This document shows, piece after piece, positions 57,835-64,000 of a stretch of 64,000 nucleotides of DNA. The DNA comes from Rhea pennata (Eukaryota > Chordata > Aves > Rheiformes > Rheidae). Position 1 is the stretch's first letter; every line of letters begins with the position of its first letter. Made by a program: the position numbers and the translations under genes. Where the stretch lies: positions 23,613,493-23,677,492 of the forward strand of contig NC_084668.1 in the NCBI RefSeq assembly GCF_028389875.1. The letters are read 5' to 3'. Under the pieces are notes generated by a model. It ran no database searches, was not told where the DNA came from, and saw only the letters and a program-made list of their open reading frames with translations.

Positions 57835-60800
57835 GGAGCCCCACGCCATTATTTATTGTGCTGTACAGGAACATTTTGTATACTGTTATTTGTTTATTTG
57901 GTGTTTACTCCAGAAATGCATTCAGCTACGTATTAGTAGCCACCACTGAGTTATAAGCCTCCAGAGCAGCAAAAAATAGAACAAAAATAAAATGTTGACG
58001 GCTATTGCCCCTTTGAAAAAGAACAGGGATTTTGAGAGGGGAGGGAAGGAGTTTCCTTTTCCCTTGTGGAGTTTATTATTCTCTGGAAACAGGTAAACCA
58101 ACCCTGGCTCACGAAGATACTTTAGAATAGGAAATGTTTTGCCTTTGAAATGTACCAGATTACATGTCATTTCAAATCGTGTTCATGGCGAAGATACCCC
58201 TGGGACCACCTTACAAGAGCTTTATTTCTTGCCTGCAAATTAGTCAGTTCAAAACACCTCTCCTCTCATCTCTGCCTGCAGCTCTTAATGCCACACATGC
58301 CATTCGTAAAATAGGGGATAAGAATGAAAAGGCCCTGAATACAAAAATACAATTAAAAAATAAAACAAAAGATTGTAAAGGCACGAACAAGATGCAGTTC
58401 ATCCGACAAGAAAAACGAATGAATTTTTTGTGCATTTTTGGAGACATTTCAATAAAACCTCTTCTGCAGTTTCAGCAGGGGCTCACTGAAACAGCTAGGT
58501 TTTCCAAGTGGCAGACAGACAATAGCATCTAAATTATTTTTAAGAAAGCACTCATAGCACTAAAGCGACCACTACTACTAACTCCACCTTAGAGGAGAAG
58601 GGTGGAGGAAGAAGAAAGGTCAACAAATGTATCAGGTCTTTGTGTAATGCCTCACTGACATTTTCCAGCTCCCTCAGCTGGGTTTTATTTTTTTATATAT
58701 GTTTTTAAGAACCCCAGTAAAATGCAGTAAAGGATTTAAGGTTATCGCCTGTCTCTCTCTAACTTCTGACATCTCTTTATGACAATAAAGAGTCACAGCC
58801 AACTGTAACAGGAGGGCAACACAATGAATCCTGGTAAGACAGGGAAGGGGGGAGGTTCAACTTTGCTGCCCCTTTGCCCCTATTTCTTCCTCACAGAACA
58901 GAAGTGCCATCTGTTCTTAGCCCCAACATGCATGCGTTTGATTTCCATTCAGGAATAACTAACACAGGAAAAAGATTATCAAGTGATCTAAAGCGCTATC
59001 AGCATTTGCAGTCTTCCCTATCCGATGTATTTTGTTTGCACCTCCAAAGATTTACAGATAAAATGGATACAAACAAGCGCTTTAATTGCCCAAAATTATT
59101 CTGTTCCCTGGTAGAGGACCATATGGCCAAGGTGTGGAACATGACTAGATTAAGGATATAACATACTTGGGACAGAAAAAGATTTAGGAAAATCAAACGA
59201 GAGGAAGCATAGGTACTCTAACCTGAATTCAGTAAGCAATCTCTATTACTTGGTGCTGTAATACACTGCTGTAACAATGCAATATCAAGGCATAGTGAAT
59301 GCTGTGCAGCTAGGCAGTCAGTATTAAGGCATGAGCTTGTTTTTAAAAAAACGGAAAAATGTTTTTTATGCTTCATAGTCAAATTCACTATTTTTCATGT
59401 TAAAAAAAGCGCAGCAACACTAAAACCCCGAGACACCTTCCAGTGCAGCAAACAGTTTGAAATCCAAAAGACTAATGAGAGCTTCCTTCCTTCTTGACTC
59501 ACTGCTGGTGCTGAAGACTGTGCAGATCCCTCAGTCATGTCTTGCACTTTATTGTTGAAAGTAGTTGGCTGCAGTAGCAGATGTCAGTGAAGGAGAAGAG
59601 CCTACAATGTGATGTTTGCAAAGCAAGGTGGTGATTAACCAACAGGAGCAGTGGGATTTCTCTGTCCCAGCCCTTCAGTCACCAGTGCTCTTCCCTCTTG
59701 ATCTCCACTCCTGATCATATTTCTTCATGCATCTTCTCATCATTTTGCCCTTTTCTGCTGTTGCCTGCCTAACTTCTTACCTAAAACACTTCTTATATGA
59801 CCAGAACTTGCCCATGTTGTCAGATCCCTGCTTGCTTCACAAGGACTGAGGAAGGACCTGGAAGCATGGGAGATGCACAGCCAGAACTGCTGTAAACAAA
59901 TAAACTTGTAAAATGGTTTAAGCCAAGAAAATGGCCAGCAAGTAGGTTGTGCTTCAGACTAGATTATTCTGCGCAAGTCAGACATTGCTTAAGCTGTATC
60001 TGAAATGTGAAGCTTATCTGTCTGGCAAACCTACTTATGTCTACATTGTCAAAATATATGAGACAACATTTCATTTCTCCAAATTTCCATTAATTTCATT
60101 GCCTTATTTTCTTTCTTTTCCTCCTACACCAGGATGACATTTTTGAAGCATATTTTTAAGAGCATAATTTGATCAAATGATCCAAGGGAACTCCCTATAG
60201 ACATCCACAATTTAATGCTAGATCAGTTCTAAAGGTTGGTATGACTGACAATGAAATTTGGTTTAACCCTAGTTTATTTTTAGATAATAAATGCAGCATG
60301 TTTTTTTTCCAACTCAGGGCCGTGTTTTGTTTACACAGTTCAGTTAGAAATATACTGAATAAAGGCAGAGCCCAGATAGATATACATTGTGGTGACCATT
60401 CTGAACATCTGAATCTTAACACGAGCAGAAGGTGTTTGGCACCTCCCTGGAGCCAGATCATCATGCGTGTCCTAGTAGGTGATTTCCAATGGGCCTCGAG
60501 GAGACGGGGTGAGAATTCATGGGGGTGGCTGATCCGGGATTTGACACAGGAGATACTCTGCTGTGAATGCAAGGGGGGTCGACGTCTGACCATGAACTTC
60601 TTTGCCTTTCCTTTCCCGTCTCCACTTGCGATTTCACTTTCCAGCTCACAGCACGTGCACTGGAAGTCAAAGGAGCATCTTTTATCAGGTTATTATTTTT
60701 CTCCATTCCTGATTCACATTTCTGCAGGCTTTGGGCTGCTCTGCTCTGTACCTGTTGATCGCTCTTTTCAGAGGGAAGAAGGGAACTGTTGGTACGGGTG

Positions 60801-61403
60801 CAAACCCCACAGGAGGACTGTGCCGATGCAGAGCGCGAGCACGGCTGCACCAGACGCAGCACACTTCTCGCAGACAAAAGGCAGGGAAGGGAAAGACGGC
60901 ACTTTAAGCCACATCAGAGATCATTATACAATACTCTTCTCATTCAGCTCATCCTGGGAAGAATATGTACATGCAGCGGCAGCACAGATGATGTGAAGAG
61001 CTGCTGTGAAAGCAGATGCAGTGTTTGAGGTGAGGCTGGACGGTGGAGAGTGAGGAAACGAGCTGTCTTTACAGAGATGCCCCCAGTGACAGCGGCTTCT
61101 GTGAAACCAGCCTTTTGTGTGTGAAACAGGAAAGCAGCTCAGAGTGGCTGAGAGCAAACTCAGCGTGTAGGAAGCATTTCAGACCGCCAGGCATTGCCTG
61201 AAGAGGAAGGAAGTTTCCAGAGGCCCGGCAGAGCCCACGAGCAGCTCGAGCTGCAGCACGGAGCCCCGGACAGACGTGTACGAACCTGCCCCTGTTCCCC
61301 GCCGCCATGGGAGGCGAGGCCGCGAGGCACGGCTCTGCTCCCTCGCTGAAGCGAGGCCTGCACAGCCGTTAGGGAAGGCTGCGGACCGCGGACCGCGTGG
61401 CCA

Positions 61404-61421
61404 CGTGTACGTACGTACACG
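61404..61421. repeat. 18-bp perfect palindrome
   Basis: CGTGTACGTACGTACACG equals its own reverse complement. It lies about 110 bp left of the minisatellite, next to a CACGTG E-box formed at 61402-61407 and a short repeat of GCGGACC. Confidence 0.9.
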
Positions 61422-61531
61422 CGCACACATCCCCGAGCAGGAGCTTGCGCGAGGTCCGTACTCCGCCTGCAGAGTTAACTGGGCTGGGAAAGCAGGCTCG
61501 TCTCCGTCAAAAGGCAAACGGGAGCTGCGGT

Positions 61532-64000
61532 GCTGCCCGGCCGGCTCCCGGCCCGCGCCCTCGCGCGGGAGAGCCCGGCTCCCATCCCGGCCGGCTCCCG
61601 GCCCGCGCCCTCGCGCGGGAGAGCTCGGCTCCCATCCCGGCCGGCTCCCGGCCCGCGCCCTCGCGCGGAAGAGCCCGGCTCGCCGCCCGGCCGGCTCCCG
61701 GCCCGCGCCCTCGCGCGGGAGAGCCCGGCTCGCCGCCCGGCCGGCTCCCGGCCCGCGCCCTCGCGCGGGAGAGCCCGGCTCGCCGCCCGGCCGGCTCCCG
61801 GCCCGCGCCCTCGCGCGGGAGAGCTCGGCTCCCATCCCGGCCGGCTCCCGGCCCGCGCCCTCGCGCGGGAGAGCCCGGCTCGCCGCCCGGCCGGCTCCCG
61901 GCCCGCGCCCTCGCGCGGGAGAGCTCGGCTCCCATCCCGGCCGGCTCCCGGCCCGCGCCCTCGCGCGGGAGAGCTCGGCTCCCATCCCGGCCGGCTCCCG
62001 GCCCGCGCCCTCGCGCGGGAGAGCTCGGCTCCCATCCCGGCCGGCTCCCGGCCCGCGCCCTCGCGCGGGAGAGCCCGGCTCCCATCCCGGCCGGCTCCCG
62101 GCCCGCGCCCTCGCGCGGGAGAGCCTGGCTCCCATCCCGGCCGGCTCCCGGCCCGCGCCCTCGCACGGGAGAGCCCGGCTCCCATCCCGGCCGGCTCCCG
62201 GCCCGCGCCCTCGCGCGGGAGAGCTCGGCTCCCATCCCGGCCGGCTCCAGGCCCGCGCCCTCGCGCGGGAGAGCCCGGCTCCCATCCCGGCCGGCTCCCG
62301 GCCCGCGCCCTCGCGCGGGAGAGCCTGGCTCCCATCCCGGCCGGCTCCCGGCCCGCGCCCTCGCACGGGAGAGCCCGGCTCCCATCCCGGCCGGCTCCCG
62401 GCCCGCGCCCTCGCGCGGGAGAGCTCGGCTCGCCGCCCGGCCGGCTCCCGGCCCGCGCCCTCGCGCGGGAGAGCTCGGCTCCCATCCCGGCCGGCTCCCG
62501 GCCCGCGCCCTCGCGCGGGAGAGCCCGGCTCCCATCCCGGCCGGCTCCCGGCCCGCGCCCTCGCGCGGGAGAGCTCGGCTCCCATCCCGGCCGGCTCCCG
62601 GCCCGCGCCCTCGCGCGGGAGAGCTCGGCTCCCATCCCGGCCGGCTCCCGGCCCGCGCCCTCGCGCGGGAGAGCCCGGCTCCCATCCCGGCCGGCTCCCG
62701 GCCCGCGCCCTCGCGCGGGAGAGCTCGGCTCCCATCCCGGCCGGCTCCCGGCCCGCGCCCTCGCGCGGGAGAGCCCGGCTCCCATCCCGGCCGGCTCCCG
62801 GCCCGCGCCCTCGCGCGGGAGAGCTCGGCTCGCCGCCCGGCCGGCTCCCGGCCCGCGCCCTCGCGCGGGAGAGCTCGGCTCCCATCCCGGCCGGCTCCCG
62901 GCCCGCGCCCTCGCGCGGGAGAGCTCGGCTCCCATCCCGGCCGGCTCCCGGCCCGCGCCCTCGCGCGGGGGAGCCCGGCTCCCATCCCGGCCGGCTCCCG
63001 GCCCGCGCCCTTGCGCGGGAGAGCTCGGCTCCCATCCCGGCCGGCTCCCGGCCCGCGCCCTCGCGCGGGAGAGCCCGGCTCCCATCCCGGCCGGCTCCCG
63101 GCCCGCGCCCTCGCGCGGGAGAGCTCGGCTCGCCGCCCGGCCGGCTCCCGGCCCGCGCCCTCGCGCGGGAGAGCTCGGCTCCCATCCCGGCCGGCTCCCG
63201 GCCCGCGCCCTCGCGCGGGAGAGCTCGGCTCGCCGCCCGGCCGGCTCCCGGCCCGCGCCCTCGCGCGGGAGAGCTCGGCTCCCATCCCGGCCGGCTCCCG
63301 GCCCGCACCCTCGCGCGGGAGAGCTCGGCTCCCATCCCGGCCGGCTCCCGGCCCGCGCCCTCACGCGGGAGAGCCCGGCTCCCATCCCGGCCGGCTCCCG
63401 GCCCGCGCCCTCGCGCGGGAGAGCTCGGCTCCCATCCCGGCCGGCTCCCGGCCCGCACCCTCGCGCGGGAGAGCTCGGCTCCCATCCCGGCCGGCTCCCG
63501 GCCCGCGCCCTCGCGCGGGAGAGCTCGGCTCCCATCCCGGCCGGCTCCCGGCCCGCACCCTCGCGCGGGAGAGCTCGGCTCCCATCCCGGCCGGCTCCCG
63601 GCCCGCGCCCTCGCGCGGGAGAGCCCGGCTCCCATCCCGGCCGGCTCCCGGCCCGCGCCCTTGCGCTGGAGAGCCCGGCTCGCCGCCCGGCCGGCTCCCG
63701 GCCCGCGCCCTCGCGCGGGAGAGCTCGGCTCCCATCCCGGCCGGCTCCCGGCCCGCGCCCTCGCGCGGGAGAGCCCGGCTCCCATCCCGGCCGGCTCCCG
63801 GCCCGCGCCCTCGCGCGGGAGAGCTCGGCTCGCCGCCCGGCCGGCTCCCGGCCCGCGCCCTCGCGCGGGAGAGCTCGGCTCCCATCCCGGCCGGCTCCCG
63901 GCCCGCGCCCTCGCGCGGGAGAGCTCGGCTCGCCGCCCGGCCGGCTCCCGGCCCGCGCCCTCGCGCGGGAGAGCTCGGCTCCCATCCCGGCCGGCTCCCG
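61532..64000. repeat. GC-rich minisatellite, 50-bp unit, about 49 copies, runs off the right end
   Basis: The period is exactly 50 bp throughout. Every unit has a nearly constant core CCGGCTCCCGGCCCGCGCCC followed by TCGCGCGGGA. Two positions vary in concert across the array: GAGCTCGGCT or GAGCCCGGCT, and then CCCATCCCGG or CGCCGCCCGG. Rarer variants include GAGCCTGGCT, TCGCACGGGA, GCCCGCACCC and TTGCGCTGGA. The unit is over 80% GC with many CG dinucleotides. Because 50 is not a multiple of three and the minus strand lacks stop triplets, all three minus frames stay open for hundreds of codons; these are not genes. Confidence 0.98.

Larger units (their letters stand above)
56996..61531. other. 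Unassigned sequence between dynein relic and minisatellite
   Basis: About 4.5 kb, mostly AT-rich, GC-richer after 60.8 kb. It contains a run of 22 A at 57813-57834 and an 18-bp palindrome at 61404-61421. More 5' dynein exons would be expected here on the minus strand; none was recognised with confidence. Confidence 0.6.

Noticed and set aside
61179-63985. Minus-strand open frames of 868, 836 and 592 codons
   Set aside because: They are translations of the 50-bp minisatellite, open in all three minus frames because the unit lacks stop triplets; three units give the same 50-residue period in every frame.

Overview
The window is vertebrate nuclear DNA, most likely from a bird or another sauropsid. 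Both protein-coding genes are split into short exons with GT-AG (once GC-AG) introns. The genes are closely packed, promoters are very GC-rich, and there is a GC-rich minisatellite. I recognise two real genes by their protein sequence, MAP3K20 and CDCA7. They lie in the same order and on the same strand as on human chromosome 2q31.1. The exact species cannot be read from the sequence.

Layout. 1-15.9 kb: the last four coding exons (342 codons) and the start of the 3'UTR of MAP3K20 (ZAK-alpha form), plus strand; kinase, leucine-zipper and SAM exons lie left of the window. 15.9-20.9 kb: spacer with no recognised gene. 20.9-22.4 kb: CpG-island promoter with E2F-like sites. 21.8-29.6 kb: the complete ten-exon coding region of CDCA7 (412 codons), plus strand, then a 3'UTR of about 2.1 kb. 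31.7-53.2 kb: long gene-poor spacer with only simple repeats recognised. 53.2-53.9 kb: an isolated CpG island with no assigned gene. 54.7-57.0 kb: on the minus strand, four collinear exon-like pieces of an axonemal outer-arm dynein heavy chain (DNAH9/11/17 type), damaged by stops and frame breaks. 57-61.5 kb: nothing recognised. 61.53-64.0 kb: a 50-bp GC-rich tandem array running off the right end.

The most notable observation is the dynein relic. In human, SP4, DNAH11 and CDCA7L are neighbours on 7p15.3, and SP3 and CDCA7 form the paralogous pair on 2q31.1, where I know of no dynein gene. A dynein heavy-chain remnant beside CDCA7, convergent with it just as DNAH11 is convergent with CDCA7L, looks like the decaying third member of the duplicated block, an ohnolog from the early vertebrate genome duplications. 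Collinearity and homology are seen in the sequence; the ohnolog reading is inference.

MAP3K20 senses stalled or colliding ribosomes and CDCA7 guides the HELLS remodeller to hemimethylated DNA. They are not known to work in one pathway; their adjacency is conserved synteny.
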